DNA of 64,000 nucleotides, taken from assembly GCA_963734365.1 (NCBI GenBank), contig CAVTGV010000010.1:310001-374000 (forward strand). Direction: 5' to 3'. Within the stretch, counting starts at the first letter, position 1. Each line of letters opens with the position of its first letter. Below, one piece after another: positions 28,907-38,416 of this stretch. The stretch comes from JACVRW01 sp963734365. Its GTDB lineage: Bacteria; Actinomycetota; Thermoleophilia; Solirubrobacterales; Thermoleophilaceae. A program made the position numbers and the translations under genes. Below the pieces are notes generated by a model. It was not told the origin of the DNA and did no database searches. It saw nothing but the letters and a program-made list of their open reading frames with translations.

Positions 28907-29671
28907 ATGTCGGACCTGCGTCTAGCGATCCTCGACTCGGATTCGGGATTCGTCCGTGTGCTGGTCAAGCGCGCGGGCGATCTCGGCTGGCAGTACCGCC
29001 GTATGGAGGCGGCTCCGAGGACCGAGGAATTCGTGGCCATGCGCGTGAACGCGCTCGTGGTGGATCTCGCCCTGCTCGGGGGCGGAGCCTGGGACTTCCT
29101 GGAGAAGGTGTCCGCTGCTCTGCCGGGTCTGGGAATCGTGGTCTGCACGGGCCGCTCGACGGTCTCCCAGCGCGTGCGCGGGTTGCGCATGGGCGCGGAC
29201 GACTGGGTCACCAAGCCCTGTCACCCGGAGGAGGTGCTGGCGCGCGTCGAGGCCGTGGTACGGCGCCGCAAGCGCGCATCCGCACGGGTCGAGACCGGTC
29301 CGCTCGAGGCCGGCGAGCTGCAGATCCGCGCCGATCAGTTCCAGGCCTTCGTCGGCGGCCAGAGCATCGACCTCACGCGCCGAGAGTTCGAGGTCCTGCA
29401 GTTACTCGCCCAGGCCGAGGGCAAGGTCCTGCAGCGCGAGGAGATCTACCAGGCCGTGTGGGGCTACGCGATGGCCCACGGCGACCGCTCGGTCGACGTG
29501 TTCATCCGCAAGGTGCGCCAGAAGCTCGAGCAGGCGTCACCGCAGTGGGCCTACATCCACACGCACTTCGGCGTCGGGTACCGCTTCGATCCGGAGACGG
29601 AGCGAAGCGCCACCGAGCCCGCCCCTGCGCCGGTCGAGCTGGAGGCGCTCCCCGCGCTCCCCGGCGGCTAA
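28907..29671 (+). CDS. PhoB/OmpR-family response regulator
   Basis: 254 residues with a receiver domain and a winged-helix effector domain. Receiver residues visible are the acidic pair in AILDSDSGF, the phospho-acceptor Asp in ALVVDLALLG, Thr in VVCTGR and Lys in DDWVTKP. The effector has LTRREFEVLQLLAQAEGKVL, REEIYQAVWGY, RSVDVFIRKVRQKLE and YIHTHFGVGYRF, very close to the neighbouring 107-residue protein. No histidine kinase gene is adjacent. Pho-box-like repeats and pst genes nearby suggest phosphate control. Confidence 0.93.
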   Translation: MSDLRLAILDSDSGFVRVLVKRAGDLGWQYRRMEAAPRTEEFVAMRVNALVVDLALLGGGAWDFLEKVSAALPGLGIVVCTGRSTVSQRVRGLRMGADDWVTKPCHPEEVLARVEAVVRRRKRASARVETGPLEAGELQIRADQFQAFVGGQSIDLTRREFEVLQLLAQAEGKVLQREEIYQAVWGYAMAHGDRSVDVFIRKVRQKLEQASPQWAYIHTHFGVGYRFDPETERSATEPAPAPVELEALPALPGG

Positions 29672-29722
29672 GCCGCCCGCCGCCCGGATCCGTTTCGGGC
29701 GTTGCCATACTTCCGCCCCGCG

Positions 29723-30199
29723 ATGTCCAGAAATCAGCGCATCATGCTGGTCGTCGCGGCACTCGCCGTGGCCGTCGTTGCTTTCGTGATCCTCAACCCG
29801 GGGTCCGACGACGACAGCGGCGAACAGGCCGCCGAGACCACCACCACCGAAACTCAGACCGAGACGCAGGACGAGACCGTCACCGAGACGGAGACCCAGT
29901 CCGAGCCCGCCCCCCAGCCGTCGGTCACCCGTATCCAGATCCAGGGCGGCCAGGTGGTGGGCGGCGCCAAGCGGATCGAGACGACCAAGGGCGAGCCCGT
30001 GCAGATCGTGGTGAGCTCGGACGCGCCGGATGAGATCCATCTGCACGGCTACGACATCGAGAAGACTGCCGGGCCCGGCGCGCCCGCGCGCTTCAGCTTC
30101 AAGGCGAACCTGGAGGGCGTGTTCGAGATGGAGAGCCACACCGCCGAGGACGCCGGCCAGGAGCCCCTGATCGCCAACCTCGTGGTGAACCCCTCCTGA
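29723..30199 (+). CDS. Membrane-anchored cupredoxin-like protein
   Basis: 158 residues: an N-terminal anchor (IMLVVAALAVAVVAFVIL), a Thr/Glu-rich linker (about residues 40-65) and a C-terminal beta domain resembling a cupredoxin fold. DEIHLHGYDIEKTAGPG and the C-terminal FEMESHTAEDAG provide His residues that could bind copper; a canonical CxxxH ligand set is not complete. It lies 7 nt before a polytopic membrane protein and close to a CtaG-like gene, which supports copper delivery for oxidase assembly as an inference. Confidence 0.7.
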   Translation: MSRNQRIMLVVAALAVAVVAFVILNPGSDDDSGEQAAETTTTETQTETQDETVTETETQSEPAPQPSVTRIQIQGGQVVGGAKRIETTKGEPVQIVVSSDAPDEIHLHGYDIEKTAGPGAPARFSFKANLEGVFEMESHTAEDAGQEPLIANLVVNPS

Positions 30200-30206
30200 C
30201 GCTCCC

Positions 30207-31577
30207 GTGATCCAGATCGCTCACGGGCTCGTCGCCCGGTCCGACCTGCCGATCCCCGAGTGGCTGTTCGGCTGGGCCGCGGCGATGGTGCTCGTGGTGT
30301 CGTTCGTGGCCCTGGCCGTGCTGTGGCCCGAGCCGAAGCTCGAAGAGGACGGCTGGCGGCCGCTCCCGGGCAGGATCGGCCGCGTTCTCGCCGGCAGGGC
30401 CGTGGAGATCGTCTGCGGAGCGATCGGCGTGTTCCTGTTCGGACTGGTGGTCTACAGCGGCCTCGAGGGCGTGCAGAGCTCGACCGCCAACTTCGCGCCC
30501 ACCTTCATCTACGTCGTGTTCTGGCTGGCGCTGGTGCCGCTGAGCGTGCTGTTCGGCGACGTGTTCCGGGCCTTCAACCCCTGGCGCGCGATCGGCCGCG
30601 CGGTGGCCGGAGTGGCGAAGCTGCTGAACCGCGGGCAGCTGCCTGCGCCGCTGCCCTATCCGGACCGCCTGGGCCGCTGGCCCGCCGCCGCGGGCATCTT
30701 CGCCTTCGCCGCCCTGGAGCTCGTGGCGGCCGACGGCGACAAGCCCGAGACCCTCGCCATAGCCGCCCTGATCTACTCGGCGGCCACCTTCATCGGTATG
30801 GCCCTGTACGGAATCGAGGCCTGGATGGACCGCGGGGAGGCGTTCTCGGTCTACTTCAACCTGTACTCGCGGATCGCCCCGGTGACCACGAAGAACGGCG
30901 AGGTGGGCCTTCGCAAGCCGCTCTCCGGGCTGCCCGCCCTACCCGTGGCCGCGGGCACCGTTCCCCTGCTCGCGACGATCATCGGCTCGGTCACGTTCGA
31001 CGGCGCCTCGGAGGCGTCGCCCTGGACGGACATCGCGCCCGACATCGCTCAGTTCTTCCAGGACGCCGGCCTCTCGCCCCAGAACGCGCTCGAGCTGGCC
31101 TTCCTGCTCGGGCTGCTCGCCGCGGTGATCCTCGTGTACGGCTTCTACCGCCTCGCGATACTCGGGGCCAAGAGCGTGGGCGGCGGCCTGAGCGCCGAGC
31201 GGCTGGCCAACGCCTTCGTCCACTCGCTGGTGCCGATCGCCCTCGCCTACACGGCGGCGCACTACTTCACGCTGCTGCTGTTCCAGGGCCAGGCCGTGGT
31301 CTTCCTCTCCTCCGATCCGCTGGGCGAGGGCAGCGACCTGTTCGGCACCGCCAACAACCAGATCGACTACACGGTGATCGGGGGTGAGAGCACCTGGTAC
31401 TGGCAGGTGGCGTTCGTGGTCGCCGGCCACGTTGCCGCGCTGATCCTGGCCCACGACCGGGCGCTGCAGCTCTACGACGACGCCCGTCTCGCCGTGCGCT
31501 CCCAGTACTGGATGCTGGCCGTGATGGTGGGGTTCACGAGCCTCGCGCTGTGGCTCCTGTCGCAGTCGAACGTCTGA
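30207..31577 (+). CDS. Polytopic membrane protein next to cupredoxin and CtaG-like genes
   Basis: 456 residues with about 10-12 hydrophobic helices, starting GTG at 30207 (HGLVARSDLPIPEWLFGWAAA). Conserved-looking blocks are FGDVFRAFNPWRAIGR, AHYFTLLLFQGQAV and DPLGEGSDLFGT. I recall similar actinobacterial proteins being labelled fenitrothion-hydrolase-like (FedA), but cannot verify this; the function is unknown. Its position between a cupredoxin-like protein and a CtaG-family protein suggests a part in respiratory copper handling. Confidence 0.75.
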   Translation: MIQIAHGLVARSDLPIPEWLFGWAAAMVLVVSFVALAVLWPEPKLEEDGWRPLPGRIGRVLAGRAVEIVCGAIGVFLFGLVVYSGLEGVQSSTANFAPTFIYVVFWLALVPLSVLFGDVFRAFNPWRAIGRAVAGVAKLLNRGQLPAPLPYPDRLGRWPAAAGIFAFAALELVAADGDKPETLAIAALIYSAATFIGMALYGIEAWMDRGEAFSVYFNLYSRIAPVTTKNGEVGLRKPLSGLPALPVAAGTVPLLATIIGSVTFDGASEASPWTDIAPDIAQFFQDAGLSPQNALELAFLLGLLAAVILVYGFYRLAILGAKSVGGGLSAERLANAFVHSLVPIALAYTAAHYFTLLLFQGQAVVFLSSDPLGEGSDLFGTANNQIDYTVIGGESTWYWQVAFVVAGHVAALILAHDRALQLYDDARLAVRSQYWMLAVMVGFTSLALWLLSQSNV

Positions 31578-31581
31578 CGCC

Positions 31582-32385
31582 TCAGCCGCGTGCGCGCTCC
31601 TTGGCCTCGGCCAGATCGTGATCCTGGGCCGAGCGCCAGAAGAAGTAGGCGACCGCGGCGAGCATGATGATCACGTCGAGGGTCATCATCATCCCGCCGG
31701 CGATCTTCTGGTCCTCCAGGCCGGTGAGTCCGTGCTGCGGAGCGCGTTCGGCGTAGAGCGGATAGGCCGCGGTGCGCATCGCGATGAAGGCCACGCCGAG
31801 GAACATGCCCACCAGGCGCGCGCCGAAGATGTGCCCGGCCTTCCACAGCTCGCCCGGCATGCGCCGGCGGGTGGGCTCGAGCGCCGGCAGCCAGACCAGC
31901 ACGCTGATGGCGATGAAGGATTGGTGCTGGAGCGCGTGCAGGAGCGGGTTCTCCGTGGCCGCCTCGAAGGTGAGCGCGAAGTGCCACCCGTAGAGGACCA
32001 CCGCGTAGATCGCGATCGCCGGGATCGGGCGTGACACGGCCGCGAGCACCCGCCTCAGCCGGGTGCGCCTGGCGAGGGCCACGAGTGCCGCCCGGGGCAG
32101 CAGGAAGAACACCACCGGGGCCCTGATGCCGAACAGGATCAGCGGGGCCCCCAGCTCGGCCAGCAGGAGGTGCTGGGCCATGTGCAGGCTCAGGAGGTCC
32201 TCGGCGTAGGCGTCCACGGGGCCGAGGAGCGCCCCGGCCCACAGGGTCAGCCCGCAGTAGAAGGCCACCTGCTGGCCGCGCGGCACGGTGAGCCCCCGTC
32301 CCCGCACGACCGCGAGCGCCCGCAGGTAGAGCGCGAGCACGACGGCCAGAAGCACCAGGGCGCCGGGGTCCAAGGAGAACCGCAC
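31582..32385 (-). CDS. CtaG/caa3-type cytochrome c oxidase assembly protein
   Basis: 267 residues with about seven membrane helices. Family blocks are LLSLHMAQHLLLAELGAPL, LYGWHFALTFEAATENPLLH and HQSFIAISVLVWLPAL. The many conserved His residues on helices would bind copper in this family (caa3_CtaG), which helps build the CuB centre of oxidases. It is convergent with the 456-residue membrane protein, 4 nt away. Confidence 0.88.
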   Translation of the reverse strand: MRFSLDPGALVLLAVVLALYLRALAVVRGRGLTVPRGQQVAFYCGLTLWAGALLGPVDAYAEDLLSLHMAQHLLLAELGAPLILFGIRAPVVFFLLPRAALVALARRTRLRRVLAAVSRPIPAIAIYAVVLYGWHFALTFEAATENPLLHALQHQSFIAISVLVWLPALEPTRRRMPGELWKAGHIFGARLVGMFLGVAFIAMRTAAYPLYAERAPQHGLTGLEDQKIAGGMMMTLDVIIMLAAVAYFFWRSAQDHDLAEAKERARG

Positions 32386-32424
32386 CTACCGAGATTGTGT
32401 CGTGCCCGCGCCGCGGGTGTTCTT

Positions 32425-33640
32425 TCAACCGCCCAGCGTCTCGAACAGGTCGGTGTGGTCGTTGGTGCCGAGCACGTCGAGCGCGCCCGGACCCTTGGCC
32501 CAGACGGGCACCACGGCACCGGTGTGCTGCTGGCTCGGCGGGGTGGCCAGGGTGGGGCTCCCGCTCCGCCATAGCCCGCCGTTCCGTACGTCAGGCTGAG
32601 CGTCTGGCCGTCCTTCGTGAGCAGGTTCGTCGAGTAGCCGGTGGGCAGACCGGAGCCCTCCGCGTCCTCGGACACGATCTGACTCGTGTGCGCATGGTCG
32701 GCGGTGATCACCACCAGGGTGTCCGGATTGCGGCGCTGATAGTCGAGCGCCACGCCGATCGCCTCGTCGAACGCGACCGTCTCGCCGAGTTGGCCGCACG
32801 CGTTGGTTGCGTGGTCCTGCTTGTCGATCGAGGCTCCCTCGACCTGGAGGAAGAAGCCCCTGCGGCTCTCGAGCAGGTCGATCGCCTTGGTGGTCATGTC
32901 AGCCAGGCTCGGCTCGTTGGCCGGTCGCTGGTCCTCGGTGCAGGCCACCGGAGCGTTGCCCTTGCCGAGGGAGGAGGCCGGGCCGCTCCACTCGAGCGAC
33001 ATGTTGCCACCGCTGAACAGGCCGAGCACCGGACGGCGACCCTTGCCGACGTCCTCGAGCGCGGCGGCGTCGGTCACGTAGCGATAGCCCTGGCGCTCAG
33101 CGGAGTCGACGACGGTACCGCCGGCATCCGGCCCGCCGGTGATCGTCTGGGTGAAGCGGTTGCGACCGCCGCCGAGGAGCACGTCGACCTGATGGTCAAC
33201 CTGTTGCTCGGCGATCGAGCCGAGGCCGCCGGCTTCCTTCGTCTCGGAGAGGGCACGCCGCCATGTTGGCCGGCCCCTGACAGCCGCGGAGGGAGATGTG
33301 CGATGCGAGCACCGCAGGCGTGGCGTCGGTGATCTCGGCCGTCGAGACGTCTCCGACCTTCTTGCCGGCTCGCTGGGCTCGCTCGAGCACCGTCCGGTAG
33401 TTCTGTCCGGGCACGTCGAGCGCGCTGCTCGGGCCCGGCGAATGGGCTGGTCGATCTCTTCGCTGCCCCGTGGCCCACATCGTCCCCGTGGATGCGGAGT
33501 CAGGGTCGTAGTCGGGCAGGTAGGGCGGTGACGCGGCCGGCTTGACCGACCAGGTGGTGTCGAAGCCCGTAAGCGGGGCCCGGTCGACGTTGAGCCGGGA
33601 GCGCACGCCCTGGTAGTAGCGGGCGGCAGTGTCATCCTCA
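32425..33640 (-). pseudogene. Alkaline phosphatase (PhoA-type), N-terminus lost and several frameshifts
   Basis: Recognisable alkaline phosphatase sequence: the catalytic Ser region DPDSASTGTMWATG, metal-ligand blocks EGASIDKQDHATNACGQ and ITADHAHTSQIV, and the third-His region PSQQHTGAVVPVWAKG. The signal peptide and first metal-binding motif are missing: at about 33625-33640 the sequence passes from the 5'-nucleotidase straight into AARYYQGVRSRLNVD. Reading through needs shifts near 33463 and 33440 (a compensating pair), 33251-33253 and 32565-32572. A non-functional remnant as written. Confidence 0.8.
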
Positions 33641-34948
33641 GGACAGGGTGATCGTAGGCCTGGGCCTCGAACAGCTCGGCGTAGGTGATCGGGCCGGCAT
33701 CGATCTCGCCTCGGAAGCTGCCCGGGTTGACCACAGCGAGATCCGTTTGTGCCATCCGGCGCTGCGCCTCGGCCGCCAGCGTGCCGAGCCCCGAATCGGA
33801 GGACAGCTTGCGGGAGGCCCGGCCCACGATTCGCTCGGCCACCGGCGCGACCTGCGCCGCATAGCCGGCTACCAGCGCCGAGGACCTCGCCTCGGGAGCG
33901 GTTCCGGAGTGGGACACGCGCGGGATCTCTGCTGCCTTGCGGATCACGTCGCCGGTCCTGCGGTCGATCGAGAGGTCGACGCGGTCGAATGCCGTCCCGT
34001 AGGAGTCGGCCTCCACGACCAGCTTGCTGCCGCGGCCCGAGGAGTTGGGCAGCTCGAGGTTGAGGCGGGAATGGCTGTGACCCGCCACCACCACGTCCAC
34101 GGCGGCACTCATCTGGCGGGACTCCTGCACCACCTCGCCCGTGGCCCGGGCGCCGTTGCCCTCCTGCGAGGGCGCCCCGGCATGCGCCAGGACGACGATG
34201 GCCTCGACGCCCTCGCGCTGGAGCTCGGCCACCCAGCGGTTGACCGAGTCCGAGATGTCGAGAAAGCGGAAGCGGTCGGCGTACCGGGGCAGGACCCAGG
34301 TGGGCGTCGAAGGGGTGGTGACCCCGATGAACCCCACCTTCACGCCCGCGCGCTCGAGCACCAGGTACGGCGGCAGCACCAGGCTTCCGCTCGACCGGTA
34401 GACGGTATTGGCGCCGATGTAAGGGAACGCTGCGCCGGCAAAGTCCGGCGACGAGCTGTTGATCAGGCCCCCACGACCGTCGGGACGCAGCGCCTCCGGC
34501 CCGCTGCGCCGGCCACCGCGCAGGAGCCGCAGCAGCTCGTCCCCGCCCTCGTCGAACTCATGGTTGCCCACGGTGCCCACGTCGAAGCCCATGGCGTTGG
34601 CGGCTTCGATCGCGGGCTCGTCGTGGAACCAGCTCGAGATGAGCGGCGAGGCGCCCACCATGTCCCCCGCGTGTACGCGGATCGTGTGGCCCGGCAGCGT
34701 GGCGTCGTCGAGGTGTGCCGTGAGCCAGGCGGCACCCCCGAGACCCTCCTCCGGGGGCTCCAGGTGACCGTGGAAGTCGTTGACCCCCAGCAGTCGCAGC
34801 TTGACCACGGGCGACGCCGCCGGCCCGTCCTGCACCGGCGTCCGGCGTTGGCGTAGACACCCAGCAGAGCCACGATCAGCCCGGCGGCCAGTGCGGCGGC
34901 TCCGGCGGTGAGGTGACGCGGATCCTGCAGGCGAAGCGGTCCGATCAC
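33641..34948 (-). pseudogene. 5'-nucleotidase/UshA-type secreted phosphoesterase, truncated
   Basis: The GTG at 34948 follows a GGGAGG ribosome site and gives a signal peptide (LTAGAAALAAGLIVALLGVY). Near 34838 one base is missing; after it the frame reads VVKLRLLGVNDFHGHLEPP. Metallophosphoesterase motifs GDMVGASPL, GNHEFDEGG, AHAGAPSQ and VVAGHSHSRL are intact. The C-terminal nucleotide-binding domain starts (SSDSGLGTLAAEAQRR, NPGSFRGEIDAGPIT) but breaks off at AYDHPVLRMTL, where alkaline phosphatase sequence begins in another frame. About half of the C-terminal domain is gone. Confidence 0.8.
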
Positions 34949-34983
34949 GGTGCCTCCCAGCCCGTCTTCGGCGACTCGGCGTC

Positions 34984-36239
34984 CTACCTGCCAACGTAGG
35001 CCCCGGGGGGCCGCATCGTGTTAAGCGCTGTCGACGCGACGGTGAAGCGTCTGTGAACTGCGACGCCCCTAAAAGGCCCGCAAATCTCGTAGATCGCGCC
35101 CGGTCCCGGAACAGTGCCCGAGCCGCCGGCACGTTGCGACGAGAAGTACATCCGGCTCCCCGACGGGTCGAAGGCGACGCCGGTGAGCTCGGAGTTCGCG
35201 TGCTGCGGGCCGGTGGCCGACAGGAACCGCGAGACACGGCCGGAGCGTTCGATCAGGCCGATGTCGATCTCATCGGTGGCGATGTCCTCGCACACGAACA
35301 CCTCGCCGGCCCGGTTGGCGGTCAGCTGGTCCACCCGAAGCAGCGGCGCCGAGCGCGTGGCCAGGCCGTCGTAGATCACCCGCATGCGCCGGCGCTCGAT
35401 GTCATAGGCGTGCACCCTGTGGTCGGCGGTGGTGGCCACGTAGACGGTGCGCCCGTCGCGCCAGATGCCCTCACCGCGCTTGAGCGGTGTGCTGTCCGGA
35501 AGCTGGCGGCGGGTGGCCAGGTGCCGCGCCGAGGGATCCGGAACCTCGGTCCAGCGCACTGCTCCGCCGTCGGACACCGTGGCCAGCTCGAGGACTCCCG
35601 CCCCAACCTCGGCCAGCGCTCCGGCGTGAAGCGGTAGAAGCGACCGTCGACCAGATCCTCGGTCAGGTACACGCGCCGGCCGCGAGGATCGACGGCAGCC
35701 GCCTCGTGCTTGAAGACGCCCAGCGCCGGATGGCTCACCGGATCCTTGCGGCCGCCGGGATCGCATTCCCAGACGAGGCCGTCCTCCACCTCTTCGCATG
35801 AGAGCCACGTGCCCCAGGGCGTGCCGCCACCGGAGCAGTTGTGCCGTGTGCCGTCCAGGATGCGGTAGGCGTCGATCACCCTCCCGTCGGGCCGGAAGCG
35901 CAGGGCCGACGCGCCCCCGCGCAGCGTCTCCGAGTTGGACACCAGGATCCAGCCGCCGTCATCGAGCGGAAAGGTGGCCGCCCCATCGGAGGCCTCGTGC
36001 CACACGTAGCCCGTGTCGCCCACTCCCTCGCCTCCCTGAGCCACGATCCGCGCGCTGAAGCCCTCCGGCAGTCGCAGCCCGAGCGCGTCCGGCGGGCGCC
36101 GCGGCCCGTAGCCCGGGCCGGGCCGAAGCCGCGCGCTGGAGGCGGCCCCGAACAGGTCATCCCAGAAGCGCGCCCCCAGCGTTACGGCCACGGCTGCGCC
36201 CGCGGTCGCCCCGATCAGCTCACGTCGCGTGTGCCTCAT
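34984..36239 (-). pseudogene. PhoX-like (DUF839) phosphatase, one frameshift
   Basis: Starts with a twin-arginine-like N-terminus (MRHTRRELIGATAGAAVAV). The DUF839/PhoX hallmark NCSGGGTPWGTWLSCEEV and later HEAAAVDPRGRRVYLTEDL are present, as is FVCEDIATDEIDIGLIERSG. Near 35608-35614 one base is missing: RFTPERW then continues in the next frame as EVGAGVLELATVSDGG. Restored length is 418 residues. PhoX enzymes are Ca/Fe-dependent secreted phosphatases; DUF839 members also include uncharacterised beta-propellers. The last ~20 residues overlap a Pho-box-like repeat and may not be genuine. Confidence 0.8.
35041..35057 (-). promoter_or_regulatory. Pho-box-like repeat upstream of the 5'-nucleotidase
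   Basis: Minus strand TTCACA-GACGC-TTCACC, 11-bp period, 93 nt before the 5'-nucleotidase start at 34948. It overlaps the predicted C-terminus of the PhoX-like gene. Confidence 0.55.
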
Positions 36240-36272
36240 GCCACGGAGCGTGGCTCGGCCGGACCTGGGCGT

Positions 36273-36300
36273 TGTGAAGGAAACGAGACGATCTCGTGAA
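36273..36300 (-). promoter_or_regulatory. Weak Pho-box-like repeat upstream of the PhoX-like gene
   Basis: Minus strand TTCACG at 36300-36295 and TTCACA at 36278-36273, a 22-bp (two-period) separation, with a degenerate middle unit GTCTCG. It lies 34 nt upstream of the PhoX-like ATG. Confidence 0.35.
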
Positions 36301-36376
36301 GAATCGTTGCCTTCGACGGCCTAATTCCGTCGTTTGTCTCTGTGCGCGGTGGCGGAGAGCGTTCAGGCTGTCCCAC

Positions 36377-37510
36377 GTGTACCGCCATCTGTTCGACGTG
36401 CCGGAGGAGATCGCGTACTTCAACACCGCGAACCTCGCCCCGCACCTGCACTCGGTTCGTCGCGCGGGCAACGATGCGCTGGACCGGCGCGGTCGCCCGT
36501 GGACGATCGAGCCCGCCGACTGGTTCTCCGACGTCGAGCGCCTGCGCGGCCTCTTCGGGCGGCTGCTCGGCACCGATGCCGAAGGCATCGCGCTGATCCC
36601 CGCCACCTCCTACGGCTTCGCCGTTGCCGCCCGCAACCTCCAGGTCGAGCCCGGCCGGCGGATCCTGGTGCTGGCCGAGGAGTACCCCTCGGGCGTCTAC
36701 ACCTGGCAGGCGGTGGCGCGCGAGACCGGTGCGGAGATGCTGACCGTGGAGCGCGAGTCCGGGCAGAGCTGGACCGAAGCGATCCTGGATCGCCTCGACG
36801 AACGCGTGACGATCGTGAGCGTCCCCAACGTGCACTGGACCGACGGCGCACTGATCGAGCTCGACCGGATCGCAACGCGGACCCACCAGCTCGGCGCGCG
36901 ACTGGTGATCGACGCGAGCCAATCGGCGGGCGCGATGCCCCTGAGCGTCGAGGCGCTGGACCCCGATTTCCTCGTGACCGTCGGCTACAAGTGGCTGCTC
37001 GGGCCCTTCGGGCTCGGCTATCTCTACGTTGCACCCCGGCATCGCGAGGGAGAGGCGCTGGAGCAGAATTGGATCCTGCGCGCCGACTCAGAGGACTTCG
37101 CGCGGCTCGTGGACTACCGCGACGACATGCAGCCGGGCGCTCGCCGCTTCGACGTCGGTCAGCGGACCAACTTCGAGCTCACGCCGATGGCGATCGCCGC
37201 GCTCGAGCAGATCCTGGAGTGGGCGGTTCCCGAGGTGGCCGCATCGCTGGGGCAGCGAACCGCGCTGATGGCCGAGCGAGCCGAACGGCTGGGACTCCGC
37301 CCGCTGCCCGTCGACGAGCGCGGCCCGCACATGCTCGGCATCGAGCTCCCCGAAACGCTCAGAGCGGCCACCCTGAAGCAACTCGCCGACCACCGGTGCT
37401 ACGCAGCCATCCGGGGGAGAGCGCTGCGCCTGGCCCCACACCTCCACATCACAGACCACGACATCGACCGGCTGACCACAGCGCTCGCCGAAGCCACCCG
37501 AGCTTCCTAG
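36377..37510 (+). CDS. Class V aminotransferase (cysteine desulfurase/isopenicillin-N-epimerase-like)
   Basis: 377 residues from GTG 36377 (VYRHLFDVPEEIAYFNTANLAP). PLP-enzyme features: IPATSYGFAVAARNL, SVPNVHWTDGALIELD, LVIDASQSAGAMPLSV (the PLP-ring Asp), and TVGYKWLLGPFGLGYLY with the Schiff-base Lys. The remote ATG at 36296 would add a Cys/Arg-rich lead not typical of the family. The substrate cannot be assigned; no Fe-S cluster or biosynthetic genes are adjacent. The stop overlaps the convergent flavoprotein by 4 nt. Confidence 0.88.
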   Translation: MYRHLFDVPEEIAYFNTANLAPHLHSVRRAGNDALDRRGRPWTIEPADWFSDVERLRGLFGRLLGTDAEGIALIPATSYGFAVAARNLQVEPGRRILVLAEEYPSGVYTWQAVARETGAEMLTVERESGQSWTEAILDRLDERVTIVSVPNVHWTDGALIELDRIATRTHQLGARLVIDASQSAGAMPLSVEALDPDFLVTVGYKWLLGPFGLGYLYVAPRHREGEALEQNWILRADSEDFARLVDYRDDMQPGARRFDVGQRTNFELTPMAIAALEQILEWAVPEVAASLGQRTALMAERAERLGLRPLPVDERGPHMLGIELPETLRAATLKQLADHRCYAAIRGRALRLAPHLHITDHDIDRLTTALAEATRAS

Positions 37511-38406
37511 CCGCCGATCAGCGTGCGATGCAGGCCGGTGGCCGCGAGGCTGCCGCCGGCTATCGCCGCGGCCACGTTGCCGGCGCCCGCCGCGTCGCCT
37601 GCCGCGAACACGCCCGGGACCGACGTCGTGCCGAACCTGTCGGCCACGGCGATCCCCGTGCCGTTCGGCAGGTCGGTCGTCTCGACCCCGAGCCCGGCCA
37701 CGAGCTCGTCGCGCGGCGTCATCGGCGCCACCACGTGGAGCGCGTCGACCGCGAGCTCGCCGCCGTCCGCGAAATGGACGACCACTCCCGGGGCAACGGA
37801 GGCGACCGGCCGCTCGTTGATCGGGACGCCGGCGCCGCCCAGCGCATCGCGGTCCTCTGGCTCCAGCTCGCCGTCGGCCAGCACGATCAGGTCGTCGCTC
37901 CACGAGCGCAGCAGCGCCACTCGGTGGGCGGCGCCGGTCGCGCCGAGGATGCCGATCCGCCGGTCGCGGACCTCCCAGCCGTGGCAGTACGGGCAGGCGA
38001 AAGCCACCGCGCCCCACAAGGCTTCGAGGCCCGGCGTGTCCGGCACCTCGTAGCGCATGCCGCCCGCCAGCAGCACCCGGCGGGCGTTCACGGCGCCGCC
38101 GTCGGCGAGAGTCGCGCGGAACGCCGGCTCCGAGCCGTCCCCGGCGACGGGCTCGATCCCAGTAACGACGCCGGGGCGCAGCTCGACCGCCGGCAGCGCC
38201 GCGAGCTGCTCGCGGCCGGCGCCGTAGAGCTGCGCCGGGCTCGTGTCGTCCTGGCCGAGCAGACCGCCTATCGCCGGCGCGCTGCGGTTGCTCGGCTCGC
38301 CGGCGTCCACGATGAGCGTGGCCACTCGCGCGCGGCCGAGCACGAGCCCCGCGGACAGCCCGGCGGCCGCGCCGCCGACAACGAGGGCGTCAACGTCGAT
38401 ATCCAT
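37507..38406 (-). CDS. Thioredoxin-reductase-like FAD/NAD(P) oxidoreductase
   Basis: 299 residues: FAD motif ALVVGGAAAGLSAGLVLGRA, redox pair CPYCHGWEV in the position of the TrxR CxxC, NAD(P) motif GILGATGAAHRVALL, and the second FAD motif VPGVFAAGDAAGAGNVAAAI. The CPYCHGWE sequence is the variant found in TrxR-like enzymes that pair with their own small redox partners or make disulfides in natural products. Partner and substrate are unknown. Confidence 0.9.
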   Translation of the reverse strand: MDIDVDALVVGGAAAGLSAGLVLGRARVATLIVDAGEPSNRSAPAIGGLLGQDDTSPAQLYGAGREQLAALPAVELRPGVVTGIEPVAGDGSEPAFRATLADGGAVNARRVLLAGGMRYEVPDTPGLEALWGAVAFACPYCHGWEVRDRRIGILGATGAAHRVALLRSWSDDLIVLADGELEPEDRDALGGAGVPINERPVASVAPGVVVHFADGGELAVDALHVVAPMTPRDELVAGLGVETTDLPNGTGIAVADRFGTTSVPGVFAAGDAAGAGNVAAAIAGGSLAATGLHRTLIGG

Positions 38407-38416
38407 GGCGCCGGCT

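Noticed and set aside
32247..35237. A single ~996-residue minus-strand open frame that looks like a 5'-nucleotidase/alkaline-phosphatase fusion
   Set aside because: Large parts in the middle and at the ends read as other frames of the same genes or as low-complexity Pro/Arg/Ser sequence. Homology switches frame several times, so it is a mosaic of damaged genes rather than one protein.
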